A stretch of DNA of 64,000 bases, from contig NZ_JAANYN010000004.1 in NCBI RefSeq assembly GCF_011290685.1, positions 310,001 through 374,000 on the forward strand, written 5' to 3'. The first letter of the stretch is position 1, and each line of letters opens with the position of its first letter. This DNA is from Cyclobacterium plantarum. GTDB lineage: Bacteria > Bacteroidota > Bacteroidia > Cytophagales > Cyclobacteriaceae. Positions 17,472 to 27,601 of the stretch are shown in pieces. Made by a program: the position numbers and the translations under genes. Below the pieces are notes generated by a model. It searched no databases. It saw nothing but the letters and a program-made list of their open reading frames with translations, and was not told the DNA's origin.

Positions 17472-18983
17472 CTATTTTTCTTTGACCTTTCCATGAGTCA
17501 GGTAAGATACCAATACAATGGATAACAAGCTGGTCAACATGGCAAAGGTTCGGAAGGGAAACTGTATGCCAGCAACAGGATCATTCATTGGGTAGGGTAG
17601 GAAGGGTTCTATACCGAAAATGGGTTCTCCACCGCCAAACCTCAAAATCAAGCCTACCAGAATTCCTGCAATGGCACCATATTGATTGCTTTTTTTGAAA
17701 TAAAGCGCCAATACCAATTGGGGAAACAGTACCACATAGACCAGGTCGGCACAGAGGTACCAAAGCTCATACACACTTTGAAGCGTCAGGGCCAGCCAGG
17801 TGGAAACGGCCCCAATTACCAAAATAGCCAAACGGATGGTTAGTTTTATTTGCTTGTCGGTACAGGCAGGTTTGATGAGTGGGCGGTATAGATTCCAGGT
17901 AAACATGGAGGCGGCAGATAATATAGAGGAATCCACAGATGACATTACCGCCGCCGCAACTGCTCCCAGTCCAAGGGCTGCGATCAAAGGAGGTGTCATT
18001 TCCAGTAGTACATAGGGAAGGACCATGGTGGCTTCGGGAGCTGTTCCCAGGGTGCTTGTGCTCCAATCAAAACCAACACCCGCTACTCCGATAAATATGG
18101 CAGGTATGGCCATCAGGGCGCAACAAATCCCACCAAATATGGAAAGCCTCACAGCGGATTTATCGGAATTGGATGACAATACGCGTTGGAAATAAACCTG
18201 CCAGGGTATGCCTCCCATGACCAGCAACAAGGCAAAGTCCAGCCAAACCCATATCCCGTTTCCCCAATCCGGATCATTGCCAGTGAAGGCATTTAAGGAT
18301 GGAAATAAGGTAAAGCCATTGGCTATGTTTTGATCATAAAGCACCATGGCCTGCTCTAATCCGCCGATTTTATCCAGAGCAAAAGGTATGCTGATGCCCA
18401 GACCAATGATAATAAATGCGAGTTGCACTACATCGGTATAGGCTACAGACCACAGGCCTCCCAGCATGGTATAGCCCACCGCAATACTCGCCGATACCAG
18501 AATGGCAGTTTCCAGATCCAGGCCAAATATAGTGGCGAAAGTAATTCCCAGGGCAGCCAATATAGCAGCACTCCAGAAAATTTCCCCTATCAAAGCGGGG
18601 ATGAAAAGAACAGCGGCGGTCTTTTTGCCATATTTGTTTTCAAAGACATCGATAAAGGTGGTGAAACCAAAGCTTCTGATTTTTTTGGCAAAAAACAAAC
18701 CGCCCAAAATCAAACTCAGTGCATATCCCCAGGGAGCCTGGGCCCAGACCAGCCCCCGGGCACTGTCATATACTGCCTCGCTGGTGCCGATGATATAGCC
18801 GCCACCTACCCAGGTAGCTGTCATGGTAAAAATCCCTATCCATGCGGGCATCCGCCTGCCTGCCAGTAACATGCCTTGCGAGCTTTGATCTCCCGATTCT
18901 TTTCTACTGGCATAATATCCAGTAAGCAGAATGATCAGGTAAAAGAAAAGGGTTACGAAAATGCCTAGCGTCCTGGTATCGAT
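17472..18983 (-). CDS. Na+/solute symporter (SSS family), non-canonical start
   Basis: This sodium:solute symporter shows TATWVGGGYIIGTSEAVYD, GLVWAQAPWGYALSLILGG and the VAAAVMSSVDSSILSAASM signature. The first ATG (18872) falls after the first transmembrane helix. The frame is open further upstream and encodes an excellent first helix (TLGIFVTLFFYLIILLTGYY), beginning right after the betB stop. No ATG, GTG or TTG lies in frame between the betB TAA and this helix. The likely initiation site is one of two ATC codons (18983 or 18986), giving about 503 residues. It follows betB by about 12 bp and should carry choline, betaine or a related solute, by context only. Confidence 0.78.
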   Translation of the reverse strand: MDTRTLGIFVTLFFYLIILLTGYYASRKESGDQSSQGMLLAGRRMPAWIGIFTMTATWVGGGYIIGTSEAVYDSARGLVWAQAPWGYALSLILGGLFFAKKIRSFGFTTFIDVFENKYGKKTAAVLFIPALIGEIFWSAAILAALGITFATIFGLDLETAILVSASIAVGYTMLGGLWSVAYTDVVQLAFIIIGLGISIPFALDKIGGLEQAMVLYDQNIANGFTLFPSLNAFTGNDPDWGNGIWVWLDFALLLVMGGIPWQVYFQRVLSSNSDKSAVRLSIFGGICCALMAIPAIFIGVAGVGFDWSTSTLGTAPEATMVLPYVLLEMTPPLIAALGLGAVAAAVMSSVDSSILSAASMFTWNLYRPLIKPACTDKQIKLTIRLAILVIGAVSTWLALTLQSVYELWYLCADLVYVVLFPQLVLALYFKKSNQYGAIAGILVGLILRFGGGEPIFGIEPFLPYPMNDPVAGIQFPFRTFAMLTSLLSIVLVSYLTHGKVKEK

Positions 18984-18995
18984 GATATTGTAGTT

Positions 18996-20471
18996 TTACT
19001 TCCCAAACCAATTTATGGGCTGGGGGTTAAAATTTTGGTAAATGTGTTTGATTTCCTGAAACTCTTCCAGGCCAGTATGGCCCAGTTCTCTTCCAAGACC
19101 GGATTGTTTGTATCCTCCCCATGGCGCCTGGGTGAAGTACACGTTGAAATCATTGACCCATACAGTGCCAAAACGCAGGGCTTTGGATACCCGATCGATG
19201 CGTTCGGGATCTCTGGACCAAAAACCTCCGGACAAGCCATAAATGGTATTGTTGGATTTTTCAATGGCTTCTTCTTCCGTCTCAAATTTTTCCACATGTA
19301 CTACAGGTCCGAAAACTTCCTCTTGTACAATGCGCATGTCTTCCTCGCATCCGACCAATAGGGTAGGTGCATAAAAAAAACCTTCTCTTAGACCCGGATC
19401 CTCCGGTCTTTCTCCCCCAACGAGCAGTTTGGCACCTTCCTGAACCGCAGTTTGAACATGATTTTCGACTTTTTGCAATTGGTCAGCGGAGATCAAAGGG
19501 CCCATTTGGGTCTTTTCATCCATACCATTTCCCAATCGGATATTTCGGATTCTTTGCTCCAATAAGGAGACTACCTGGTCATGGATACCGGAAGCAACTA
19601 GCAGCCTGGTGCCGGCAGAACAAATTTGTCCGGCATGGAAGAAAACACCGTTGAGGATAAAATCTATGGCTGTTTGCCAGTCGCCATCCTCAAAAAGGAT
19701 ATGCGGATTTTTGCCTCCCAGTTCCAGAGCTACTTTTTTGACGTTTCCGGCAGCGGCCTGCATGATCTTCTTGCCAGTCAGCACCCCACCCGTAAAGGAG
19801 ATCATGTCTACGGAATGATTTTCTGCCAGTTCTGCACCTACTGAATGACCCGGACCCAGTACGGTATTGATCACCCCAGGGGGAAAACCGACCTGCAATG
19901 CCAATCTGGTCCATTCAATGGTAGTCAGAGGAGTTATTTCGCTGGGTTTGATGACCAGCGTACATCCTGCTGCCAGTGCCGGAGCAATTTTCCAGGCGGC
20001 TTGCAATAAAGGGTAATTCCAGGGGCAGATCATCCCTACTACGCCTACCGGCTCCCTCTCCAGACGGCTTTGCGTATTTGGGTTGGGGCTGGCTATTACC
20101 TCTCCGGCCTGCTTATCGGCCAGTCCGCCGTAATACCTGAAAATCCCCGCAATATCATCCATGTCCCACAGGCTTTCGGTGTAGGTTTTTCCCGTATTCA
20201 GGGTTTCCAGTTCTGCCAGCTTTTCTTTATGGGCCTCAATGAGGTTTCCCAACTCATAAATCATTTTACCACGTTCTGTGGCAGATATTTTTGACCACTC
20301 TCCCTGGTAAAATGCATTTTGGGCACTTTTTATAGCAGCTTTGGCATCTTCCCGGTCACCTTCCGTCACATGAGCAATGACTTTTTGGTCAAAGGGATTT
20401 TGGATGGACCTTTGGGCTCCGCTTTTTGCCGGCACCCATTGGCCATTGATGAATTGATGAAGTAAATCCAT
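18996..20471 (-). CDS. betB: Betaine-aldehyde dehydrogenase
   Basis: This 491-residue NAD(P)-dependent aldehyde dehydrogenase is predicted to oxidise betaine aldehyde to glycine betaine in the cytosol. It has MICPWNYPLLQAAWKIAPAL, the nucleotide-binding SFTGGVLTGKKIM, the general base in LELGGKNPHIL and the catalytic cysteine in HAGQICSAGTRLL. The C-terminus (QPINWFGK) is typical of BetB. Its start codon overlaps the betA stop (TAATG), so the two are translationally coupled. Its TAA stop is in the same frame as the symporter that follows. Other aldehyde specificities are possible, but adjacency to betA makes betaine aldehyde most likely. Confidence 0.9.
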   Translation of the reverse strand: MDLLHQFINGQWVPAKSGAQRSIQNPFDQKVIAHVTEGDREDAKAAIKSAQNAFYQGEWSKISATERGKMIYELGNLIEAHKEKLAELETLNTGKTYTESLWDMDDIAGIFRYYGGLADKQAGEVIASPNPNTQSRLEREPVGVVGMICPWNYPLLQAAWKIAPALAAGCTLVIKPSEITPLTTIEWTRLALQVGFPPGVINTVLGPGHSVGAELAENHSVDMISFTGGVLTGKKIMQAAAGNVKKVALELGGKNPHILFEDGDWQTAIDFILNGVFFHAGQICSAGTRLLVASGIHDQVVSLLEQRIRNIRLGNGMDEKTQMGPLISADQLQKVENHVQTAVQEGAKLLVGGERPEDPGLREGFFYAPTLLVGCEEDMRIVQEEVFGPVVHVEKFETEEEAIEKSNNTIYGLSGGFWSRDPERIDRVSKALRFGTVWVNDFNVYFTQAPWGGYKQSGLGRELGHTGLEEFQEIKHIYQNFNPQPINWFGK

Positions 20472-22141
20472 TAATGGGTAAACTGATTTTTTTCCACCTT
20501 AGGTGAATGTTTGTAATAAGGAACCTCTTGTGGTGCTTCGGGGGTATTTCCCAGCAAAATGTCAGCAGCTTTCTCTGCAATCATGATCACCGGTGCATAA
20601 ATGTTGCCATTGGTAATATGGGGCATGACAGAAGCATCCACCACACTCAGATTAGAAACACCATGAACCTTTAGCTGGCTATCTACTACAGACATATCAT
20701 CATAACCCATTTTACAGGTACAACTGGGGTGGTAGGCACTTTCCCCCTCTCTGGCAACAAAGTCCAGAATTTTCTGATCGGTGTCAACACCATCACCAGG
20801 TGAAATTTCCTTTCCTCTCAAGGTATCAAAAGCAGGTTGGTTGATCAGTTTGCGCGTACAGCGTATGGCTTCTATCCATTCTTTTCTTTCCTGATCGGTG
20901 GACAGGTAATTGAAAAGAATACTGGGGTATTCCGAAGGATCATCGGACTTTATTTTCACATGTCCCCTGACATCGGTGTTCATAGGCCCTACATGCAACT
21001 GGAAGCCATGTCCTTCATTGGGAGCCGAACCATCATAACGGATGGCAATGGGTAAAAAGTGATATTGCAGGTTGGGGTAGGCCACCTCATCATTGCCTCT
21101 GATAAATCCACCGGCTTCGAAATGGTTGCTGGCTCCAACGCCCGTTTTATTGAAAAGCCATTCCAGACCGATTTTGGGTTGGTTGTAAAATTTCAGGGAA
21201 GGGTAGAGGCTAACCGGCTTTTTAGCTGCCCATTGCACATAAACCTCCAGGTGATCCTGAAGGTTTTCTCCTACTCCTTTGAGATCGGCTACTACAGGAA
21301 TGCCTAATTTTGTCAATTCTTCCCCGTTACCAATCCCGGAGAGTTGCAATACCTGAGGGGAATTGATGGCTCCCCCACAACAAATGATTTGACCGCCATG
21401 TGCGGTATGCATTTTTCCTCCCTTGGAAAAGGTCACACCAATTGCTTTATTACCATCAAACAGGATTTTAGAAACATTTGATTTCAAACTGATGGTCAGG
21501 TTTTTGCGATCCATTACAGGGTGCACATATGCCCGCGCAGCGTTCCAGCGCCTACCCTTATATATAGTGGCATCAAATTTCCCGAATCCTTCCTGCTGGT
21601 AACCATTTACATCCTCGGTCAATGGGTAGCCTGCCTCCTGCACAGATTTAAAGAATGCATCAAAAAGGGGATTATCGCATTTTGGCGTGGTAAGGTGCAA
21701 TGGGCCGCCTTCACCCCGGTAACTATCCCCCCCGATCAGCCGATTTTCCATGCGTTTAAAATAAGGGAGGCAATGGGCATAGCTCCAGGCCTCTAACCCT
21801 TCGTCTTGCGCCCACTTTTCATAATCAAGGGCATTGCCTCGAATATAAATCATGCCATTGATACAACTTGATCCGCCCAGCACTTTTCCCCTTGGCTGGT
21901 AGATCCTTCTATTGTGCATGTATGGCTCGGGGTCCGATTCGTATCCCCAATTGTAAAAATTATTACTCAAGGGGTAGGTAAGTGCTGCAGGCATGTGGAT
22001 CCTGAAATCCCAGCCATGGTCCAGCCTTCCTGCTTCAATAACGAGTACTTTGTTTTTAGGATCTTTGCTCAATCTATTGGCCAACACACTTCCGGCAGAG
22101 CCGCCGCCAATGATGATAAAATCATACTTATCGTTCGGCAT
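20471..22141 (-). CDS. betA: Choline dehydrogenase (GMC oxidoreductase)
   Basis: This 556-residue FAD-dependent GMC oxidoreductase oxidises choline to betaine aldehyde. The dinucleotide-binding motif IIIGGGSAGSVLANRLS opens the protein. The GMC signatures GGSSCINGMIYIRGNALDYE and GAINSPQVLQLSGIG follow, and the catalytic His region is HPSCTCKMG with the C-terminal VVDASVMPHITNGN. Length matches BetA. It is first in a - strand operon with betB, a symporter and a nucleoside hydrolase. The operon would make the osmoprotectant glycine betaine, fitting a marine or saline habitat. No BetI-like regulator is adjacent. Confidence 0.9.
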   Translation of the reverse strand: MPNDKYDFIIIGGGSAGSVLANRLSKDPKNKVLVIEAGRLDHGWDFRIHMPAALTYPLSNNFYNWGYESDPEPYMHNRRIYQPRGKVLGGSSCINGMIYIRGNALDYEKWAQDEGLEAWSYAHCLPYFKRMENRLIGGDSYRGEGGPLHLTTPKCDNPLFDAFFKSVQEAGYPLTEDVNGYQQEGFGKFDATIYKGRRWNAARAYVHPVMDRKNLTISLKSNVSKILFDGNKAIGVTFSKGGKMHTAHGGQIICCGGAINSPQVLQLSGIGNGEELTKLGIPVVADLKGVGENLQDHLEVYVQWAAKKPVSLYPSLKFYNQPKIGLEWLFNKTGVGASNHFEAGGFIRGNDEVAYPNLQYHFLPIAIRYDGSAPNEGHGFQLHVGPMNTDVRGHVKIKSDDPSEYPSILFNYLSTDQERKEWIEAIRCTRKLINQPAFDTLRGKEISPGDGVDTDQKILDFVAREGESAYHPSCTCKMGYDDMSVVDSQLKVHGVSNLSVVDASVMPHITNGNIYAPVIMIAEKAADILLGNTPEAPQEVPYYKHSPKVEKNQFTH

Positions 22142-22241
22142 TATTTAAAATTTGTAACTGGTAACAAGTTTTGGAATTTTTTCGGATATTCCTTTTTCTT
22201 AGTTGATGAAAACGGGTAATTTATACGAATGCTGTTTAAAT

Positions 22242-23366
22242 CTAAATTTTAGGAACGATTTTCACAATGCCTTTGCCCTCTATGCCCGCATAAATATAAC
22301 CGTCCGGTCCCTGTACTACATTTCGGACCCTCCCCATGCCATCAATGACTTTTTCTCTTTTGGTTACCTCCCCGCCTTCCAGAGTAAGTTTTTCCAGATA
22401 GGCAAAACTCAGGGAACCCACTAAGAGGTCTCCTTTCCAGGCTGGATACCTATCTCCTGTTACCAGGGCAAAACCACTTGGAGCAATGGAAGGAACCCAA
22501 TAATAGAGGGGTTGCTCCATTCCGGGTTTGGCGGTATCCTCCGTCAGGATGGTTCCGTTGTAATTGATGCCATAAGATATTTCCGGCCAGCCATAATTGG
22601 CTCCTTTTTTTACCACATTGATTTCATCACCCCCTCTTGGGCCATGTTCATGTACCCAAATTTCACCTGTTTCCGGGTGCAGGATCATTCCCTGAGGATT
22701 TCTGTGACCATAAGAATAAATGGCTTTTTTTGCAGCCGCATCATTGACAAAGGGATTATCTTCAGGTATACTTCCATCATCCTTCAAACGATATACCTTG
22801 CCACCATCTCGCGTAATGTCTTGTGGGTTTTCCTGGTGATTGCCCCTCTCCCCAATAGAATAGAACATGTAACCGTCCTTGTCGAATACAATTCTGGATC
22901 CATAATGCTGCCCGGCTTCGGTATTTGGGGTAGCTTTATATAAGACCTCAAGATTGGTCAATTGATTTCCTTGTAATTTTGCCCTGCTGATGGCCGTATG
23001 CGCACCATCACCTGGTCCCTCTTCTGAGGAATAAGACATGTAAATCCACCCGTTGCTGGAATAATCCGGATGAAGGGTAATATCCAAAAGGCCACCCTGA
23101 CCTTTGGCCCTTACTTCCGGTACCCCTTTTATCATGGTTTTTTCACCATTTTTAAAGTGGATCAGTTCACCGGACCTTTCGGTAATCAACATGCTGCCAT
23201 CCGGTAAAAAAGCCAAACCCCAAGGCAGTTTCAAATCACCTACAACTGTTTCGATGTCATAATTGCTCCATTCTGGCTCGGTAACTTCAGGGCCATTGGG
23301 AGGAGTCTGGCCCATACAGGCCACATATAGAAAAGTCATTATCACTGCAAGAAATGTCGATTTCAT
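22242..23366 (-). CDS. PQQ-dependent aldose sugar dehydrogenase-like, secreted
   Basis: This 374-residue six-bladed propeller of the soluble glucose/aldose sugar dehydrogenase (YliI/Asd) family has an N-terminal export signal (MKSTFLAVIMTFLYVACMG). The Cys of VACM could be a lipidation site, although the box is imperfect. Family motifs are LPWGLAFLPDGSMLITER, GQGGLLDITLHPDY, SIGERG, YSYGHRNPQGM, EHGPRGGDEINVV and GANYGWPEI. The catalytic base and PQQ-contact regions (the His/Arg motifs listed) are intact. It follows betA by 100 bp and may be read separately. It probably oxidises aldoses in the periplasm if PQQ is supplied; no PQQ synthesis genes are in the window. Confidence 0.86.
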   Translation of the reverse strand: MKSTFLAVIMTFLYVACMGQTPPNGPEVTEPEWSNYDIETVVGDLKLPWGLAFLPDGSMLITERSGELIHFKNGEKTMIKGVPEVRAKGQGGLLDITLHPDYSSNGWIYMSYSSEEGPGDGAHTAISRAKLQGNQLTNLEVLYKATPNTEAGQHYGSRIVFDKDGYMFYSIGERGNHQENPQDITRDGGKVYRLKDDGSIPEDNPFVNDAAAKKAIYSYGHRNPQGMILHPETGEIWVHEHGPRGGDEINVVKKGANYGWPEISYGINYNGTILTEDTAKPGMEQPLYYWVPSIAPSGFALVTGDRYPAWKGDLLVGSLSFAYLEKLTLEGGEVTKREKVIDGMGRVRNVVQGPDGYIYAGIEGKGIVKIVPKI

Positions 23367-23449
23367 AAGGTTCGGTATAAATGGAAAGAAATAAATGATG
23401 TTGACAAATAAAGTTCTAATTTACGCCTAAAATCCCTCCAAAACAAGTT

Positions 23450-25894
23450 TTAAGCCAATAGTTCGGCTTGTAAGCGCTGAATTCGGTCTTCTATTTTTTC
23501 AGAACTCAGGCTGTTTCTGCTAAGCCTGTCCACCATAATAGGAAAGGCAAAAGGACTTATCCTCACGGTATTAAGCAGCAGAATTTTTTGTTGGTTGATC
23601 CGCTGAATAACTTTCTCCAGCCTGCTTTTTTCCATTTGTATGTTTAGCACTTCACTTCTTGCCTGAGCCAGTAGCAGATTATCCGGATCATAGGTTTCAA
23701 ATACGCCATACAAAATACCTGAACTGGCCTGTAAGTGCCTGGTTTGGATTCCTTTTCCGGGAAACCCCTGAAATACCAAGCCTGCAACGGCTGCAATTTC
23801 CCGAAATCGCCGGCGCGCCATTTCACTTTCATTGATACTGGAAAATACATCCTCCATCAAATTCTCAGGAGAAAACAGGTCAGTTTCAAGAGCGTCCCCG
23901 ATGGGTATAGGACTATCGGAGAGCAATTCAAATCCATAATCATTCATGGCAATACTGATACTGATCGGATGGCTTACGCTTATTCGGTAGGCCACCAATG
24001 CCGCAAGTACCTCATGGACAAACCTGCCTTCAAATGGAAAGATAAATACATGGTATCCTTCCCTGCTTTTGCAGGTTTCAATCAAAAGAGATTTCTTGTC
24101 GGGGATTTTGGACAAAGATTGCTGTAGCTGTAATATGGGTTTTATGGTCCGGAGTTCAATGGCACTCAATTGATTGTTTGCTGCTTTGTCGAGTTCATCC
24201 CGAATAAGTGCTGCCAATCTGGATGACAGGGGCATCCTTCCCCCCATCCACCTGGGGATGGTACCGGTTTTCTTTTTGGATTTCCTTACCTGGGCCTTCA
24301 TTTCTTTGATATTTACGAATTCAAGGCTTCGGCCTGCAAACCAAAATACATCTCCCGTTTTGAGCTTGCTAATGAAACTTTCTTCCACAGAACCTATGTA
24401 ACCGCCCGTCATGTATTTCACCTGAATCATGGGGTCACTGACAATGGTTCCCATCGAAAGACGGTGCCTCATGGCTATTTTTTTATTGGTTACCTTGTGT
24501 AAGCCGTCGGAAAGAATCTCAACTTTTGAAAATTCCTCATAGCTACCCAGGGCTTTTCCTCCTATGGTGACAAATTCCAACAGCCAGGCAAATTTTTCAG
24601 TACTCAACCCTTCATAAGCATGTGCTTTTTTGATCACCGGGAAAATTTTTTCCGGTAAGAAACCTTCACCGACTGCGAGGGTGACCAAAAACTGGATCAA
24701 CACATCATAGCAATCTTCCAATGGTACCTGTTCTTCAAATTGGCCGGCTTCGATGGCATGCCTCAAGGCACTGGCTTCAATCAATTCAAGGGAGTGGGTA
24801 GGCACGAAATAGATGCTGCTTCTGGCTCCGGGACGGTGACCTGCCCTTCCTGCTCTTTGCACAAAGCGGGTTACTCCCTTTGGACCGCCTACCTGTATGA
24901 CGGTATCCACTGGACGAAAATCTACCCCCAGATCCAGACTGCTGGTGCAGACCACAAGTTTGAGCTTTTTTTCATGCAAGGCATTTTCTACCCAGGCCCT
25001 GACTCCCGGGTCCAGTGAGCCATGGTGCATGGCAATAATTCCTGCCCATTCCGGTTTGGCCTCCAAAATTTTCTGGTACCAGATTTCAGTTTGGGAACGG
25101 GTATTGGTAAAAAGCAGTACGCTTTGGCTGGACGCAATGATAGGAAGGATCTTAGACAATAATTTTACCCCCAAATGCCCGGCCCAGGGATATTTTTCTA
25201 CTTCATCCGGAAGGATGGATTTTACCCGGATATCCTTTTTTATTGAAGACCGGACAATGAGTATTGGGGCGGATTTCCCCAATAAAACCTCATGTGCCTG
25301 AGTAAGGTTACCAATTGTTGCTGAAATGCCCCATACCTTCAACGGTTCATGTGCCAGCGTGCGGACATGTTGTAGGGCCAATTGCACCTGAACTCCCCTT
25401 TTATTGGCGAGCAATTCATGCCATTCATCCACGACAAGCGTCTGCAAATCCTTAAAAATTTGGTGATTGTCCTTCTGGGCAAAAAGTAAATGAAGGCTTT
25501 CAGGTGTGGTCACCAGACATTCCGGCATGGACCTTTTCTGTTTTTGCCTCTCAGCAGTACTGGTATCGCCGTTTCTAACCCCAATCTGCCAGGGAATGCC
25601 CATTTCTTCACAAACCTGTTTCATGGCCTGCTGTATGTCCTGTGCCAGCGCCCTGAGTGGTGTAATCCAAATCAGCAGCAGACCATTTTTTTTTGGTTTA
25701 TTCCATGTTTTTGGGTGTTTACGAACGTATTCCATCAATACCGGAATAAATAGGGCCATGGTTTTTCCAGATCCTGTAGGAGCATTTAGCAGGCCACTTT
25801 TTCCTTCCAGATATTGCTTCCAACATTCTTTTTGGAAATCAAAAGGCTCCCAGCCCTTGCTGGTAAACCACTCTTCTGCCCATCTATTTTCCAT
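23450..25894 (-). CDS. Ligase-associated DNA damage response DEXH-box helicase (Lhr-like)
   Basis: This 814-residue superfamily 2 helicase has the Walker A motif NAPTGSGKTMALFIPV, the DEXH box VVDEWHELL, motif III WGISATIGN and motif VI VQRAGRAGHRPG, then a long Lhr-type C-terminal region. ATG 25894 is preferred; it overlaps the DNA ligase stop by 11 bp, while the further upstream ATG (25942) adds residues unlike the family. The overlapping ligase gene identifies it as the helicase of the ligase-associated repair cassette. The exonuclease and PdeM-type phosphoesterase that often complete this cassette are absent from both flanks here. Confidence 0.9.
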   Translation of the reverse strand: MENRWAEEWFTSKGWEPFDFQKECWKQYLEGKSGLLNAPTGSGKTMALFIPVLMEYVRKHPKTWNKPKKNGLLLIWITPLRALAQDIQQAMKQVCEEMGIPWQIGVRNGDTSTAERQKQKRSMPECLVTTPESLHLLFAQKDNHQIFKDLQTLVVDEWHELLANKRGVQVQLALQHVRTLAHEPLKVWGISATIGNLTQAHEVLLGKSAPILIVRSSIKKDIRVKSILPDEVEKYPWAGHLGVKLLSKILPIIASSQSVLLFTNTRSQTEIWYQKILEAKPEWAGIIAMHHGSLDPGVRAWVENALHEKKLKLVVCTSSLDLGVDFRPVDTVIQVGGPKGVTRFVQRAGRAGHRPGARSSIYFVPTHSLELIEASALRHAIEAGQFEEQVPLEDCYDVLIQFLVTLAVGEGFLPEKIFPVIKKAHAYEGLSTEKFAWLLEFVTIGGKALGSYEEFSKVEILSDGLHKVTNKKIAMRHRLSMGTIVSDPMIQVKYMTGGYIGSVEESFISKLKTGDVFWFAGRSLEFVNIKEMKAQVRKSKKKTGTIPRWMGGRMPLSSRLAALIRDELDKAANNQLSAIELRTIKPILQLQQSLSKIPDKKSLLIETCKSREGYHVFIFPFEGRFVHEVLAALVAYRISVSHPISISIAMNDYGFELLSDSPIPIGDALETDLFSPENLMEDVFSSINESEMARRRFREIAAVAGLVFQGFPGKGIQTRHLQASSGILYGVFETYDPDNLLLAQARSEVLNIQMEKSRLEKVIQRINQQKILLLNTVRISPFAFPIMVDRLSRNSLSSEKIEDRIQRLQAELLA

Positions 25895-27476
25895 ACTTCT
25901 CCAAAAGTAGTTGTAAATCTTCCAGAGTATTGGCCTCCTCAATGGGCTTGTCTTTTCTCCATCGGTGAATTCTTGGAAATCTCAATGCAATTCCTGATTT
26001 GTGTCGTGGGCTTTCCTGGATCCCTTCAAACGCTATTTCGAAAACCAATTCAGGTTTCACGGTTCTCACAGGGCCAAACCGCTCTTTGGTGTTTTTTTTC
26101 ACAAATGAGTCCACGGTTTTCATTTCCTTATCGGTAAGTCCGGAATAAGCCTTGGCAAAGGGAATGAGTTCTTTTCCTTTCCATACGGCCAGGGTATAAT
26201 CTGAGTAAAGATCTGCCCTCCTTCCATGGCCCTTTTGCGCATAAATCATCACCCCATCTATGGTTAAAGGGTCGATTTTCCATTTCCACCAGCTTCCTCT
26301 TATCCTGCCCGTTTCATAAGGAGAATTGATATGCTTCAACATCAAGCCTTCTGCTTTGACCTCCCGCGACTGTTCCCGAAAACCGGCCAGCTCCTCCCAG
26401 GTTTCAGATGCTATAAGTTTTGAGATTTCTAATTTTTCGGAAGGCCAGTCCGCAACTAGTTTTTCCAATTGTTTCCTTCTGGTTTTCAAAGGCCAATGCC
26501 TGATGTCCTCCCCCTGCCACTCCAGCAGGTCATAGGATATAAAGCTCAAAGGGGCCTTTTTCATCAGGCTGCTGTTCACCTGCTTTCGTCCTATCCTGGT
26601 TTGTAACAGGGCAAAGGGCAGGGGTTTACCATTTTCAAAGGGTAGTATTTCCCCATCAAGAACGGTGCCCTCAGGTAAATTTTCTGCCATGACTTTCAAT
26701 TCGGGAAATTTATCGGTAAGCAATTCTTCCCCTCTGGACCAGATGTAAATTTCTCCTTTGCGGTTTATGACCTGGCCACGGATACCATCCCATTTCCATT
26801 CTACCTGCCATTCCGCTCTGTTGCCCGGTAACTCATTGGTTTGGTCCAGGGGATGGGCAAGGAAAAAAGGGTAGGGGCGGGACAGGTTATCAGAAAGATC
26901 AGGTTCCAATAGCATGGCATTGAAGTCTGCCGTCCAGGGATCCCATTTTCCCATGATGCGGTGGGCCACTTCTGTCTTTTCCAGGCCATAGGTATTCGCC
27001 AGAGCACGGGTAATCAGATTTTGGCTAACACCAATGCGAAAACCGCCTGTGATCAATTTATTGAAAACAAGCCTTTCCTCTTTGGTCAATCCCCCCCAGG
27101 CCTTCAGAATGGCAGATTTTTTAGCTGTTTCTTCTTTATCCTTGATCGACGCCAGGAAGCCTATCCAGTAATGTAGGGGCTGGTCAGCGCTTTTTTTGGC
27201 TATGGGTAACAATAAAGCGATTGTTTCAGCCAGGTCGCCCACAGTTTGATAGGATTCCTCAAAAAGCCAGGGAGAAATTCCAGCAAGCTCGCAACACCAT
27301 TCCCTCAATTGTCTGGTATTTACCGTCCTTTTGGGCCTCTTGTGTGTAAACAGAGCGAGCGTCCACAGCTTGTCCAAATCAGAAGCCACCGAAAAATAGT
27401 TTTCCAGGAGTTTGAGTTTATCTCTTGTTTTGTTGGTTTGGTCGAGCTGACTGAATAAAATTGAAAATCTTTTCAT
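25884..27476 (-). CDS. ATP-dependent DNA ligase
   Basis: This 530-residue ATP-dependent ligase carries the nucleotidyl-transfer motif EWKWDGIRGQ (AMP-acceptor Lys228), motif IIIa-like DGEILPF, motif IV EGLMLKH and motif V SWWKWKID. An N-terminal helical DNA-binding domain (residues 1-210) and a C-terminal OB-fold complete the usual arrangement. It seals nicks during repair together with the helicase encoded immediately downstream with an 11-bp overlap. The gene is first in this - strand pair. A 232-bp spacer with a repeat copy separates it from the divergent lipoprotein gene. Confidence 0.92.
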   Translation of the reverse strand: MKRFSILFSQLDQTNKTRDKLKLLENYFSVASDLDKLWTLALFTHKRPKRTVNTRQLREWCCELAGISPWLFEESYQTVGDLAETIALLLPIAKKSADQPLHYWIGFLASIKDKEETAKKSAILKAWGGLTKEERLVFNKLITGGFRIGVSQNLITRALANTYGLEKTEVAHRIMGKWDPWTADFNAMLLEPDLSDNLSRPYPFFLAHPLDQTNELPGNRAEWQVEWKWDGIRGQVINRKGEIYIWSRGEELLTDKFPELKVMAENLPEGTVLDGEILPFENGKPLPFALLQTRIGRKQVNSSLMKKAPLSFISYDLLEWQGEDIRHWPLKTRRKQLEKLVADWPSEKLEISKLIASETWEELAGFREQSREVKAEGLMLKHINSPYETGRIRGSWWKWKIDPLTIDGVMIYAQKGHGRRADLYSDYTLAVWKGKELIPFAKAYSGLTDKEMKTVDSFVKKNTKERFGPVRTVKPELVFEIAFEGIQESPRHKSGIALRFPRIHRWRKDKPIEEANTLEDLQLLLEKYGK

Positions 27477-27601
27477 TAATTTGGATGATATTCGTCAGAA
27501 AAGGCAATAAAATCTTATTATTGATAAACCAAAAAAGGCACCTATTCGTTTAGAAATGGATGAATACTCAGTTAGGTCATGAGGTCAAACATGCGGGGAA
27601 T

